From positions 310,001 to 374,000 of the forward strand of contig JAJDTM010000005.1 of the NCBI GenBank assembly GCA_022827185.1: a stretch of 64,000 bases of DNA, in the 5' to 3' direction. The notes beneath the pieces are model-generated. The model searched no databases. It was not told the origin of the DNA and was given only the letters and a program-made list of their open reading frames with translations. Position numbers and translations under genes: made by a program. Below are positions 25,414 through 35,033 of the stretch, one piece after another. The first letter of the stretch is position 1; every line of letters starts with the position of its first letter. The stretch comes from Candidatus Poribacteria bacterium. GTDB taxonomy: Bacteria > Poribacteria > WGA-4E > WGA-3G.

Positions 25414-27375
25414 GTGCAAAACTTTGATGAACAAGATCAACACCGCGGTGGCGGTGTCACATGGCGTGCCATACTTATCGCAATCATCTTAATTCCCCTT
25501 AATGTCTTTTGGGTCATTGAAGTTGAGTGTGTTTGGCACTCCGGGCATCCAACGACGATCTCGCTTTTCTGGAATGTTGTCCTTAATATTTTCTTCCTAA
25601 TCTTGGTAAATCTTTTCCTGAAGCGGACTGCCCCGAGAGCAGCGTTGACCCAAGGCGAGATGATTACCATTTACGCCATGCTCTCTATCGCATCAGGATT
25701 GGCAGGACACGATACCTTAGCCTTAACAATTCCGGCACTTCCGCACGCCTTCTGGTTCGCGACGATTGAAAACGATTGGGCAGATATGTTTCACAGTTAT
25801 ATTCCACAACACCTTGTCGTCGCCGATAAAGAGATCATCCGTGGATTTTACGAAGGCAACACCCCCTTTTACAACGCAAAAATTGGTGGCGCATGGATAA
25901 AGCCGACCTTGTGGTGGACATCGTTCATTCTCGCGCTCGGCACTATTATGATCTGTCTAAATGTGCTGATTCGGAAGCAGTGGACAGAACACGAAAAACT
26001 CGCATATCCAATCATCCAACTCCCGATGGCAATTACGGAAGGCGGTGGGACCGCGCAGCTTTTCCGAAGTCGCATCTTATGGTATGGGTTCATTGCTGCC
26101 GCACTGCTGAATGTTTGGCACGGCTTGGCACACTTTTTTCCTGTGCTACCAGATTTCAGCGTCCGACATAACGCCCGGAATTGGGGTACATTTTTCACTG
26201 AAAAACCGTGGAACGCTGTCGGCAATATTCCCGTACCGCTCTACCCGTTCGTAATAGGCCTGGGGTTCCTTTTGCCGTTGGATCTCTCCTTTTCTATGTG
26301 GTTTTTCTACCTGTTTGAGAAAATCCAGCGTGTTATCGGCAGCGCATTCGCAATTCCAGCACCGTTTCCGTATGGCAGTGAACAGTCGATCGGCGGCTGG
26401 ATGGCAATCTTTGTTATTGCCATACTTGTTACCCGCAGGCACATCGCAAATGTTGTCCGCACAATCTTGGGTAGACCCGGTGGTATTGACGATTCACAGG
26501 AGCCTATCCGCTACCGAACAGCACTTCTGCTCATTGTGCTTTCAAGTCTTTTTATTATCTGGTTTTGTCTGAAGGCAGGAATGACGCTCCCTATTATTCT
26601 GCCTTTCTTTGGTTTCTTCTTTGCTATCTCTATCGCGATTACGCGCGTCCGGGCGGAACTCGGTCCGCCCGCCCATGAAATGGCGGGGATGTGTAATGCC
26701 CAACAATTCTTGGTCAATATCTTGGGAACGCGCCGCATCGGTCCCAATAACTTGACAGTTTTTCCTTATTTTTGGTTTTTCAGTGGACGCGGATACCGTG
26801 AACATATCATGCCCCATCAACTTGAAGCCTTCAAGATGGCTGAACGCGCAAATATGAACACTAAGAAGTTGGTGCTTGCAATGGTTATTGCTGTGATATT
26901 CGGTTCGCTCGCGTCGTTCTGGGCAACACTCAGCGAACTTTACCGTCTCGGTGGCGCAGTCACAGGCGCAGGGGGCGGTATTGGACCATCAGTTGGGCAT
27001 ATCGGTCAATTCGGCTGGCTTGCCGGTCTATTTGCTTTCCCGCGCGACCCCGACATCTCCGCAATGTCCTTCATGGCCGGAGGGATGGGATTCACCTTTT
27101 TCCTTATGATCATGCGGATGCGTTTCATCTGGTGGCCCCTCCATCCAGCAGGCTATCCTATTTCTATGACGGGCGGCGTTGGCTACTTTTGGAGTTGTCT
27201 CGTTATTAGTAGTTTCCTCAAGTGGCTGGCACTCCGTTTCGGGGGACCCAGTACCTATCGAACAATGGTTTTCTTCTTCTTCGGTGTTATCCTCGGAGAA
27301 TACTGCGTAGGTGCGTTCTGGAGCGTTTTAAGCGTCATTATCCGTGAACCTATCTACGACTTCGCACCAGGTTAG
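25414..27375 (+). CDS. DUF6785/DUF6784-type polytopic membrane protein
   Basis: 653 aa from GTG, with a dozen or more hydrophobic segments. Two conserved signatures shared with the tandem pair at 41.8-45.7 kb are 'ITRVRAELGPPAHEM' and 'RGYREHIMPHQLEAFK'. I place it in the DUF6785/DUF6784 group from memory; these resemble oligopeptide-transporter-like proteins, but no substrate is known. It is more distant from the tandem pair than they are from each other. Likely a transporter in the inner membrane. Confidence 0.8.
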   Translation: MQNFDEQDQHRGGGVTWRAILIAIILIPLNVFWVIEVECVWHSGHPTTISLFWNVVLNIFFLILVNLFLKRTAPRAALTQGEMITIYAMLSIASGLAGHDTLALTIPALPHAFWFATIENDWADMFHSYIPQHLVVADKEIIRGFYEGNTPFYNAKIGGAWIKPTLWWTSFILALGTIMICLNVLIRKQWTEHEKLAYPIIQLPMAITEGGGTAQLFRSRILWYGFIAAALLNVWHGLAHFFPVLPDFSVRHNARNWGTFFTEKPWNAVGNIPVPLYPFVIGLGFLLPLDLSFSMWFFYLFEKIQRVIGSAFAIPAPFPYGSEQSIGGWMAIFVIAILVTRRHIANVVRTILGRPGGIDDSQEPIRYRTALLLIVLSSLFIIWFCLKAGMTLPIILPFFGFFFAISIAITRVRAELGPPAHEMAGMCNAQQFLVNILGTRRIGPNNLTVFPYFWFFSGRGYREHIMPHQLEAFKMAERANMNTKKLVLAMVIAVIFGSLASFWATLSELYRLGGAVTGAGGGIGPSVGHIGQFGWLAGLFAFPRDPDISAMSFMAGGMGFTFFLMIMRMRFIWWPLHPAGYPISMTGGVGYFWSCLVISSFLKWLALRFGGPSTYRTMVFFFFGVILGEYCVGAFWSVLSVIIREPIYDFAPG

Positions 27376-27431
27376 AACACTATATCCTATCTGATGAGGT
27401 AGGTGCACCTTGTAGGTGCGCAACATTACAC

Positions 27432-28487
27432 ATGATGAAAATACGACTCGTTTACTTTGCTGTTTTAATAACAAGCCTCATTCTACCCTTAACTGTCAAT
27501 GCAGCAGATGAAGGGGCACACGCTGCTGAATTTCTTAGCCACGGCGTGGGTGCGCGCGCGCTCGGAATGGGCAGCGCATTCGTCGCTATTGCTGACGACG
27601 CAACCGCTACTTATTGGAATCCTGCGGGCCTCACCAAGGTCAAAAAACATAGCTTCTCAGCCATGTATTCGGATACCTTTAGCACCGGAGACGGCAATTG
27701 GCTGAGCAGGGGCTTGGTTACTTACAATTTCGTCAACTATGTTTATCAGATCAAAGGCATTGGCAGCCTCGGTTTGAGTTGGATCCGACTCGGTGTTGAC
27801 GACATACCACGCACCACCTTTATTGATACTAACGGTAACCGAATACACGACTTTCAGGATAAAAACGGCAATGGTATCAAGGAGGATGGCGAACCCTATA
27901 TCGAAAAACCCGTAATCGCTGACTACTTCAGCAACACCGATAATGCCTTGCTCATTTCCTATGCGCGTCAAGTCCATCCTATGGCGGCTGTTGGCGGTAA
28001 CCTCAAACTCCTCAACCAATCCATTCTTGGAAACAGCGGAAACGGTTTCGGTATTGACATCGGCTTAATCGCAGAGCCTTACAAGGGCTTACGGGTTGGA
28101 GTGATGCTATTAGATGTAACGGGGACACAAATCCGATGGGATACGCCTGACAAGCCGACGTTCACGCGCACGCGGCGGCTCCGATTCGGCACGGCTTACC
28201 ATTTTACCATCCCGCGCCTCGGTAAAGGGGCTATCGGTGCCGACTTTGAAACCAATCAAGCAGACCTTGAAATAGGGGGTGGCAGCGGCGGTATTGTCCC
28301 ACGCATAGGCGCAGAGTATTGGCTCTTTAATACCGTTGCGCTTCGCGGCGGATGGAATGGACATGGACTGTCTGCCGGTGCTGGGCTCCGTGTGAAGGTA
28401 AACGCAATGTCGTTTTTCATCAACTACGCTTTCAACACACACACCCTCGGCGGTTCCCAACGCATCTCTGTCTCCGGCGAATTCTAA
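27432..28487 (+). CDS. PorV/PorQ-like (UPF0164) outer-membrane beta-barrel protein
   Basis: 351 aa with signal peptide 'RLVYFAVLITSLILPLTVNA'. The segment 'GVGARALGMGSAFVAIADDA' followed by 'ATYWNPAGL' is the classical PorV/UPF0164 N-terminal signature, shared with FadL-like barrels. A Ca-binding-like insertion 'DKNGNGIKEDGE' lies mid-protein. C-terminal strands end in Phe ('SQRISVSGEF'). PorV shuttles T9SS substrates to the cell surface; the next gene carries a T9SS-like C-terminal domain, so a link is plausible. A strong terminator follows. Confidence 0.85.
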   Translation: MMKIRLVYFAVLITSLILPLTVNAADEGAHAAEFLSHGVGARALGMGSAFVAIADDATATYWNPAGLTKVKKHSFSAMYSDTFSTGDGNWLSRGLVTYNFVNYVYQIKGIGSLGLSWIRLGVDDIPRTTFIDTNGNRIHDFQDKNGNGIKEDGEPYIEKPVIADYFSNTDNALLISYARQVHPMAAVGGNLKLLNQSILGNSGNGFGIDIGLIAEPYKGLRVGVMLLDVTGTQIRWDTPDKPTFTRTRRLRFGTAYHFTIPRLGKGAIGADFETNQADLEIGGGSGGIVPRIGAEYWLFNTVALRGGWNGHGLSAGAGLRVKVNAMSFFINYAFNTHTLGGSQRISVSGEF

Positions 28488-28569
28488 ATATATTCGGTGT
28501 TTTTTGCAACTCAGAAACTCTGTTCAAGAAGATTTCCAAGCACTTTCCCACCTCATCCTGCCCCCCGCT

Positions 28570-28597
28570 GGCGAGGATTGTATCCTCGCCCTCTTTT
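28570..28597 (+). terminator. Rho-independent terminator after PorV-like gene
   Basis: Perfect 9-bp stem GGCGAGGAT / ATCCTCGCC, loop TGT, then CTCTTTT. Confidence 0.75.
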
Positions 28598-28892
28598 GGT
28601 ATATACATAACCCTTCGTTTCAAGAGCAAATTTCCTATACTTAGAGGCCTTACGCAAAATTGGGCTTGAACACGCCGCTTGCTCATGATTGTTCCCCTAC
28701 CATCTTGCTACAACTGGTTTTTCTTTCCTTTAAATAATTGACCAAAAAGCGAATTTATGATAATCTGTATTACGATTTATGTCATAATTGTAGCAGGACT
28801 TACGCAAACTGAGCAAATATCGACATTTGGACGCAAAAAATTTGATATTTCGGTTGCCTGAAGTCGGCAACCCATTAATAAAAGGAAATCTT
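28598..28892. other. Intergenic leader with half copies of the inverted-repeat element
   Basis: Contains AGGCCTTACGCAAAATTGGG near 28645 and AGGACTTACGCA at 28795-28806, both resembling the end of the AGGACTTACGCA family but without a matching partner. A weak promoter-like TTGACC (28738-28743), 17 nt, TAATCT (28761-28766) lies between them. Confidence 0.5.
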
Positions 28893-31451
28893 ATGAAACT
28901 TACATTCTTTTTCAGATTAACCGTCTTCTGTTGTTTGACGGCACTACTTTTTTCATACAATAGTTTTGCGCAAGATTCGCCGCAATGGCACCTACCTGAA
29001 GGTGCTACAACACGGCTTGGCAAAGGTTGGTTATATGAAATTCAGTATTCACCTGATGGCACGCGGCTTGCTGCTGCAGGTGCCCTCGGAGTTTGGATTT
29101 ATGATACTGCTACCGATGAAGAAATCTCTCTCTTTACAGCGGATGGATATGGTGTTCCGGCCCTAACATATTCGCCTGATGGTAGCCTGCTTGCGGGTGG
29201 AAGCGCGAACGGGACTATCCGTTTGTGGAATCCAGAAACAGGTGAAGTCTTGCACACCCTCACTGACCACAGACGGAGTATCCGCAGTCTCGTTTTCAAT
29301 ACTGATGGTGATATGCTCGCAAGTGGCAGTCGAGATGATACGATCCGCTTATGGAATCCGGAAACCGGCGAACTCCTGAAAACGCTTCGCGGTCACACAG
29401 AGGGTATCAATAGCCTCGTTTTCAGTGCTGATGGTGGTACGCTTATTAGCGCGAGTCGGGACGATACGATCGGTATATGGGATGTTGCTACAGGGACACT
29501 GCAGCAAACCCTTGAAGAGCACCGAGATAACGTCGCAAGTGTCACACTCAGTCATGATGGTGCCACGCTCGCCAGTGGTGATTTAAACGCCGTTATCCAT
29601 CTATGGGATACCGCTACATGGACGGTTAAACAGACGCTCAGAGGACATACGTCACATATCTACGCTATGAAGTATAGCCCTGACGGCAGTATACTCGCGA
29701 GTGCCGGTGAAGACGATACCGTCCGATTGTGGAACGCTGACACAGGCGCCTTCCTACGCGAAATCACCGCACACACGGCTGATGTCTATGATATTGCTTT
29801 CACACCAGATGGTACAGTGCTTACCAGCGGTGCCTGGGATGCCTCCATCCGATCCTGGGACCCTCTTACGGGTAAACATCTGAAAACTATCACAGGACAT
29901 ACGGATGCTGTCCGGAGTGTCACTTTCAGCGCAGATGGCAGTATCCTCGCCACACGCAGTTGGGACAAAACCATCCGCCTTTGGGATGCCGACACCGGAC
30001 AACTTCGGCATACCCTCATCGGACACCAAGATGATGTTGACATTGTTGTTTTCGGTCCCGACGGCAGAACACTCGCAAGTGGGAGCCAAGACAACACCGT
30101 CCGTTTATGGGATGCCGTTACCGGTAAACATATAAAGACACTCAGAGGACACTATTCCTATCTGATAAGCCTTGCATTCAGCCCTGATGGGAGCATCCTG
30201 GCGAGCGGCAGTGAAGACGATAGCATCCGTTTATGGAATGTTTCCACAGGTCAATCCATAGGAAGATTGTGGGAGCATGAGGCAGGTGTTGAGACGCTTG
30301 CATTCAGTCCTGACGGCACCATGCTCGCCAGTGGGAGTCGAGATGATACGATTATCTTGTGGGATGCCGAAACATGGGATGCACGCCACACCATCACCGA
30401 ACACGAGGATGACGTTTGGGCAGTCGCCTTCAGCCCTGACGGAACGATGCTTGCCAGTGGTGGCCGCGACACGATTTCCTTGTGGGATATCGCTACTGCC
30501 GAACCTCTGCAAACATTCCGTAGACCGATAGACCCAGAAGCAATAGTCGGAACGCCAGAAGAATTGACGGATGAAGTACCTACGGATCTTCCTGCGAATG
30601 CCAGGAGTATCGTTTTCAGTCCAGATGGCAAGGTACTTGTCAGTGGAAGCTACGACGCAACGATTCGTCTGTGGGACATCACTACTGGGAAGCAGCTTGA
30701 AACGCTTGATGGACATACCTATTCCATCACAAGTGTCGCTGTCAGCCCTGATGGCAGCACGATCGCAAGCGGAAGCTTCGATGGCACAGTCCTCTTATGG
30801 GCATTTCCTGATGTCATGGTTGCCACCCAAGTCCTTGCCGACCTGAACGGCGACGGTGTGGTCAATATCCAAGATATAGTGTTGATCGCAGCGAGTTTCG
30901 GAGCGTCTGATGAGAGCGATGCTGATCTGAACGGTGACGGTGAGGTCAACATTCAGGATCTTGTCGTGGCTGCGAACGCTCTTGGAACCGCTGCAGGCGC
31001 GCCTTCAGCACATTCGCTGTCGGCAGTGCAAGTGGAACAGTGGTTAAGCCTTGCGAAGCGAGAAGGATTACAAAGTATCCAAACCTCAGCATCGGATCTG
31101 GTTTCATATCAACGTGGCATTCAGGTGCTGGAACAGATTTTAGCGACGTTAATGCCGCAAACGACGGCACTGCTTGCCAATTACCCGAATCCGTTCAATC
31201 CTGAGACATGGATACCGTATCAGTTAGCGACTCCTGCAGAGGTCGCATTGACGATCTATGCAGCCAACGGAACAGTCGTCCGAACCTTGACGTTAGGACA
31301 TCAACCTGCGGGGATATATCAGAACCGCAGTCGTGCAGCATACTGGAACGGCAGAAACGATCTCGGTGAACCGGTTGCCAGTGGAATTTATTTCTACACA
31401 CTCACCGCAGGCGATTTCACCGCCACCCGGAAAATGTTAATACGCAAGTAA
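28893..31451 (+). CDS. Secreted WD40-repeat protein with dockerin and T9SS-like C-terminal sorting domain
   Basis: 852 aa from ATG 28893 (SD AAAGGAAA); the frame opens at 28827 but without SD. Signal peptide 'FFFRLTVFCCLTALLFSYNSF'. Fourteen WD40 units, e.g. 'LASGSRDDTIRLWNPETGEL', would form two seven-bladed propellers. Then a type I dockerin-like pair of Ca loops, 'DLNGDGVVNIQDIVLIAASFG' in shortened form DLNGDGVVNIQD and DLNGDGEVNIQD. The end is a FlgD-Ig/T9SS type A-like domain: 'YPNPFNPETWIPYQLA', 'YWNGRNDLGEPVASGIYFY', final 'RKMLIRK'. Probably a large surface protein exported through a T9SS-like route and anchored by cohesin-dockerin contacts. Terminator follows. Confidence 0.88.
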   Translation: MKLTFFFRLTVFCCLTALLFSYNSFAQDSPQWHLPEGATTRLGKGWLYEIQYSPDGTRLAAAGALGVWIYDTATDEEISLFTADGYGVPALTYSPDGSLLAGGSANGTIRLWNPETGEVLHTLTDHRRSIRSLVFNTDGDMLASGSRDDTIRLWNPETGELLKTLRGHTEGINSLVFSADGGTLISASRDDTIGIWDVATGTLQQTLEEHRDNVASVTLSHDGATLASGDLNAVIHLWDTATWTVKQTLRGHTSHIYAMKYSPDGSILASAGEDDTVRLWNADTGAFLREITAHTADVYDIAFTPDGTVLTSGAWDASIRSWDPLTGKHLKTITGHTDAVRSVTFSADGSILATRSWDKTIRLWDADTGQLRHTLIGHQDDVDIVVFGPDGRTLASGSQDNTVRLWDAVTGKHIKTLRGHYSYLISLAFSPDGSILASGSEDDSIRLWNVSTGQSIGRLWEHEAGVETLAFSPDGTMLASGSRDDTIILWDAETWDARHTITEHEDDVWAVAFSPDGTMLASGGRDTISLWDIATAEPLQTFRRPIDPEAIVGTPEELTDEVPTDLPANARSIVFSPDGKVLVSGSYDATIRLWDITTGKQLETLDGHTYSITSVAVSPDGSTIASGSFDGTVLLWAFPDVMVATQVLADLNGDGVVNIQDIVLIAASFGASDESDADLNGDGEVNIQDLVVAANALGTAAGAPSAHSLSAVQVEQWLSLAKREGLQSIQTSASDLVSYQRGIQVLEQILATLMPQTTALLANYPNPFNPETWIPYQLATPAEVALTIYAANGTVVRTLTLGHQPAGIYQNRSRAAYWNGRNDLGEPVASGIYFYTLTAGDFTATRKMLIRK

Positions 31452-31475
31452 CCTGTTCTAAGCATTAAATTTTTC

Positions 31476-31508
31476 AGGGAAAGGCTGCGAAGTCTTTCCC
31501 TCTTTTTC
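31476..31508 (+). terminator. Rho-independent terminator after WD40 gene
   Basis: AGGGAAAG (31476-31483) pairs with CTTTCCCT (31494-31501), followed by CTTTTTC. Confidence 0.8.
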
Positions 31509-31627
31509 TGCCCAGAAGTGCATCCATTGATGTGTAACAACGAAAATATAAGTTTTGCGAGAGTGATTTATTTTCGCTCAATCACTTTCAACTATTTCAA
31601 CTTAAACATCACACAATGGAGGTACTA

Positions 31628-32980
31628 ATGAATTCAAGCTGCTTGTTTACTTCTGTAATATATGCAGTAACGGGAAATGAAACGCGCGTTCCCGAAATCC
31701 GAGTAGATTTTGAAGATGAATCACTATTAACCGAACAGGAATCTCAAAACCTGAAAACCTGTGCACAAAATTTGATAGCAATCGGAAAAGCACTGCAAAC
31801 CTATAAAAAGGAACATGGTGAATTCCCAGAATGGCTTTCAGAACTTCATCCGAAGCATTTGACAAACCCCGATACCTTGATCTGTCCGGCAGATGAAGAT
31901 CAAGGTGTGCCAATTTTGCCCTATAACACAGATCCGAACCTTCCTGTGAGTTACAATTATGAGTACGACCCAGAATATTATCAGCACTGGCTAAAAAAAG
32001 AACGTCATGTCTATAACGACGCAAACCCGATTGTCCGATGTCCGCACCATGCAAACCTTGATGTAAGTTCTACCTTAATTTCAAAACTTTATTTAAATCT
32101 GAGTTTTTCCAATAATGTTTACCTATCAGACGCTTTTTGGCGCAAGCATCCGATAAATATGTATGGTAGTCTTCAAGCAGCTATAGCGGGATATGAAAGA
32201 GCACTTCAACTTGTGCCTGACGATCCAGATTTCTTTGCCCTTTATCCTGAACTTTTACGCCTCTATATGGAAGCAAAACAAGAGAAAGACGTTGAAAACA
32301 TCATCAAAAGTTTCAAGTCTGTCATGAAACCACATGGTGAGGATATCATGCGGTTCCGAGACTATTGGACCCTTGTTGAAATGCTTAAGATTGTCGGCAA
32401 GCATGAGGAGGCACTTCAACTTCTACAACACCTTGAAAAGACTGAAAAAGAGAACCCATTCATCCGAAGTATCTTCAGAGAAATCGCCATGATCCATGAA
32501 GGAAAAGGGAACGCTGAACTGGCAAAAGCGTATTTTCTCAAAGCAGATTCAAAGTTAGCGATGATTGGAAAATCTGCACCTGACTTCTCATCAACGGATA
32601 TTAATGGTAATCCGATTACGCTCAAAGATTATCGGAGAAAGGTGGTGCTGCTTGACTTTTGGGCAACTTGGTGTGGACCTTGTATCGCGGAAATGCCAAA
32701 CGTGAAGAAGATATATGATACCTATAAAGATATGGGATTTGTTGTGATAGGGATAAGTCTTGACAACGATACGTCTGAAGTATGTGATTTTCTCAAAGAA
32801 TGTGAACTACCGTGGCGACAAATTTTCGATGGGCAAGATGGACATCTTAAAAAACTGTTTCAAATCCGTGGTATACCATCCTTGTGGCTTATTGATAGAG
32901 AGGGTAAAGTAATCTCATATAAAACCAGAGGAGCGGAGTTAAGAAAACTGGTTGATAAAGCCGTGAAAGCGAAAATATAG
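31628..32980 (+). CDS. TlpA-like thioredoxin-fold protein with pseudopilin-like and TPR-like N-terminal parts
   Basis: 450 aa from ATG 31628; the ATG at 31616 overlaps the GGAGG that serves as its SD. Residues about 35-90 ('AQNLIAIGKALQTYKKEHGE', 'FPEWLSELHPKHL', 'CPAD') resemble the G-type pseudopilin/DUF1559 pattern without the leading methylated helix. The middle (about 180-290) looks like helical repeats. The C-terminus is a TlpA/ResA domain: 'GKSAPDFSSTDINGNPITL', 'LDFWATWCGPCIAEMP' with the CGPC redox site, then 'GIPSLWLIDREGKVI'. Likely a membrane- or periplasm-associated thiol-disulfide oxidoreductase. No clear signal peptide. Confidence 0.85.
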   Translation: MNSSCLFTSVIYAVTGNETRVPEIRVDFEDESLLTEQESQNLKTCAQNLIAIGKALQTYKKEHGEFPEWLSELHPKHLTNPDTLICPADEDQGVPILPYNTDPNLPVSYNYEYDPEYYQHWLKKERHVYNDANPIVRCPHHANLDVSSTLISKLYLNLSFSNNVYLSDAFWRKHPINMYGSLQAAIAGYERALQLVPDDPDFFALYPELLRLYMEAKQEKDVENIIKSFKSVMKPHGEDIMRFRDYWTLVEMLKIVGKHEEALQLLQHLEKTEKENPFIRSIFREIAMIHEGKGNAELAKAYFLKADSKLAMIGKSAPDFSSTDINGNPITLKDYRRKVVLLDFWATWCGPCIAEMPNVKKIYDTYKDMGFVVIGISLDNDTSEVCDFLKECELPWRQIFDGQDGHLKKLFQIRGIPSLWLIDREGKVISYKTRGAELRKLVDKAVKAKI

Positions 32981-33000
32981 TGGAGGAGAGATTACTTTTC

Positions 33001-34194
33001 CTAAAGTAGTGTTTGTTCAAAAACCGTATCCGCACCCACTTCAATCCGTACTGGAGCCAGATATGGACGGATGGCTTCAGTATCCACTTGCACACCGAGT
33101 CCCGGAAGTGCTTTCACTCGAACCATGCCATCAGGATCAACTTGAAATGGATTCTTAACGAGCCGTTGCGATAATTCGGATCCCGCTGCGGGATATTCTA
33201 ATAAATCGAAATCCGGGTTCGTTGCAAAGACGTGAAGCGAAGATGCAAGGCTCAGGTGGCTCTTAAACGTGTGGTTGACGTACTGAATACCGTGTTGCTC
33301 CGCGAGTTGACGCACCTGAAAAGAAGGCAAAATCCCGCCGATACGTCCAGCGTCAATCTGCACAAACTGTATGCCGCCGTTTACGATCAGGTCCTCCGCC
33401 ATGCGATAGGTACTTGAACCTTCGCCTGCTGCGATAGGAACAGATGGGTTCTTCTCGGTGAGCGCGCCATAAGCATCAATCGCATCGGGGGCAAGCGGTT
33501 CCTCCAACCAAGTCGGTGAAAATTCGGCAAACGCCTCGGCGCGATTGTAGGCGGTTTCGTAATCAGTCCCCCAAACAACACCGGCATCAATCATAATCTG
33601 TGCATCTGGTCCCATGCCTTCGCGCGCTGCCCGCACGAGTGCGATGTCGTTTGCTTCACCGAATTTGCCCATCGGTCCCCAACCGAACTTCGCAGCACGA
33701 TACCCCTGTTCGCGCAAACCTGATGCGATATGATAGGTCGCCTCCGGTGTATCACCAAAAAGGACAGATGCGTAGGGGAGTTTCGGATGCGCTACATCAG
33801 ATGTCCCCGACATCTCGGCAAGAAGGTGGTAGACAGGTTTATCTAACTTCTGTCCGATAACATCCCACAGCGCAATCTCTGCACCGCTATAGGCGTGCTG
33901 TATCTGTTGAATGTCCAGTCCGTTTCGCAGCACCTTTTCGCTGAGTCGGAGCACAGCGTTGGGGCTATCAAGCGTCTCGCCGATTAGGGAAGTACGAATA
34001 TTAATAATATTGCCGTGAGACATCGGACAGCAATAAACTGCCATGCTGACCAACGGCGAGGCATCGCATTCACCCCAGCCTTCCAGTCCGGTATCCGTAC
34101 GAACTCGGACCAGCAGCGTGTCTTGTGTTCCATCTGCTGCGGTTGTGATATTGGGTATCCGTAGATAGAACGGATCAACTGCTGTAATTTTCAT
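33001..34194 (-). CDS. Mandelate racemase/muconate lactonizing enzyme (enolase superfamily)
   Basis: 397 aa from ATG 34194 ('MKITAVDPFYLRIP'); an upstream in-frame extension is the end of the previous gene in another frame. Enolase features: 'GLEGWGECDASP' in the capping domain, 'AKFGWGPMG' near the catalytic Lys position, 'IMIDAGVVW' (metal Asp), 'WLEEPLAPD' (metal Glu), 'PIAAGEGSS' (metal Glu) and 'YVNHTFKS' with the C-terminal catalytic His. It likely dehydrates a sugar acid. Its start overlaps the end of the upstream gene by 20 nt, suggesting translational coupling. Confidence 0.9.
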   Translation of the reverse strand: MKITAVDPFYLRIPNITTAADGTQDTLLVRVRTDTGLEGWGECDASPLVSMAVYCCPMSHGNIINIRTSLIGETLDSPNAVLRLSEKVLRNGLDIQQIQHAYSGAEIALWDVIGQKLDKPVYHLLAEMSGTSDVAHPKLPYASVLFGDTPEATYHIASGLREQGYRAAKFGWGPMGKFGEANDIALVRAAREGMGPDAQIMIDAGVVWGTDYETAYNRAEAFAEFSPTWLEEPLAPDAIDAYGALTEKNPSVPIAAGEGSSTYRMAEDLIVNGGIQFVQIDAGRIGGILPSFQVRQLAEQHGIQYVNHTFKSHLSLASSLHVFATNPDFDLLEYPAAGSELSQRLVKNPFQVDPDGMVRVKALPGLGVQVDTEAIRPYLAPVRIEVGADTVFEQTLL

Positions 34195-34699
34195 CGTCCT
34201 CAGGTACCGTGTTCTCCGATGGCGCGTCGCTGTCTCTCGAAATAAGTGGGGAGATTGCGGTGTCAATCTGTTTTACGCGTTGCGTCGACAAGGCGCGTGC
34301 CACTGAAAGCACAAACCATCCAAACAACCCAACGCCGGCGCCGACACATATCGCCATTGCGGCACCCCTTGGTGTGGCGATACGGTCTAACGTCTCTTGA
34401 CTGAGTTCGCATGACAGGTTCTTGATATCTTTGACAGCGACTGTCCGCTTCTCACCCTCTTGAACATACTCAATAATCGGTGTGTCGTCACCGTCTATTT
34501 TAATATCGGCGTTCCCTGACGGCGTGTTAATCTCAAGCACATTTTCGCCTTGATCGCCGACCCAACGGGCTTTTAAACCTGTTATACTCTCCTCATCACG
34601 AATCGGTTCCACACGTGTCCGGTAGAGAACACTTCCCAAAAGGTTAATGGCGATGTCTTTAGATCTCGCTAAAGCGTTTCCCAACTTTCCTGAATTCAC
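34175..34699 (-). CDS. Unknown single-TM protein
   Basis: About 174 aa from a GTG with GGAG 6 nt upstream; a TTG at 34711 in frame is an alternative. The middle is a beta-rich region ('VLEINTPSGNADIKIDGDD'), then one TM around 'AMAICVGAGVGLFGWFVLSV' and an acidic tail. No family recognised. It has a consensus promoter and overlaps the enolase-superfamily gene by 20 nt, so the pair is an operon. Confidence 0.65.
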   Translation of the reverse strand: MNSGKLGNALARSKDIAINLLGSVLYRTRVEPIRDEESITGLKARWVGDQGENVLEINTPSGNADIKIDGDDTPIIEYVQEGEKRTVAVKDIKNLSCELSQETLDRIATPRGAAMAICVGAGVGLFGWFVLSVARALSTQRVKQIDTAISPLISRDSDAPSENTVPEDDENYSS

Positions 34700-34804
34700 A
34701 TTCTTCTCCAATCGTTTTGATATCCGCCGCAGGCAAAAGCACCGTGCGAATATCCGTTAAAGTTAAATGGCGTAATTTCCCTTTTAAACGAGTTCTTTTC
34801 ATGT

Positions 34805-34833
34805 ATTATAGCCGAAACCCACCTGAATGTCAA
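34805..34833 (-). promoter_or_regulatory. Consensus promoter of the unknown-TM/enolase-superfamily operon
   Basis: Minus strand perfect TTGACA (34828-34833), 17 nt spacer, perfect TATAAT (34805-34810). The best match to consensus in the window. Confidence 0.8.
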
Positions 34834-34872
34834 GACATCTCAATTGAAGCACCAGGATCATTATAAAAACTC

Positions 34873-34901
34873 TTGACGAATCTCATATTTTGTGCAAGAA
34901 T
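34873..34901 (+). promoter_or_regulatory. Candidate promoter of LON-domain gene
   Basis: TTGACG (34873-34878), 17 nt, AAGAAT (34896-34901). Divergent from the consensus promoter 40 bp away. Confidence 0.4.
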
Positions 34902-35033
34902 ATATACAAGTTTGTGACTGGAAACGGGTATCTATAAGATGCACTGAAAACATGGGCGTGCTTCAAAGGTTATATCCAGCACTCAATTAAATCCATTTTG
35001 TACATCTAACATCAGTACAAAGAGGAGTTTCAC

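Noticed and set aside
28893-30810. Regular periodic sequence suggestive of a CRISPR array or tandem DNA repeat
   Set aside because: The periodicity is that of WD40 codons in one open frame, with divergent nucleotide sequence and no spacers.
33984-34266. Longer N-terminus of the enolase-superfamily protein (to 34266)
   Set aside because: The extra 24 residues overlap the upstream gene, and the conserved family N-terminus begins at ATG 34194.
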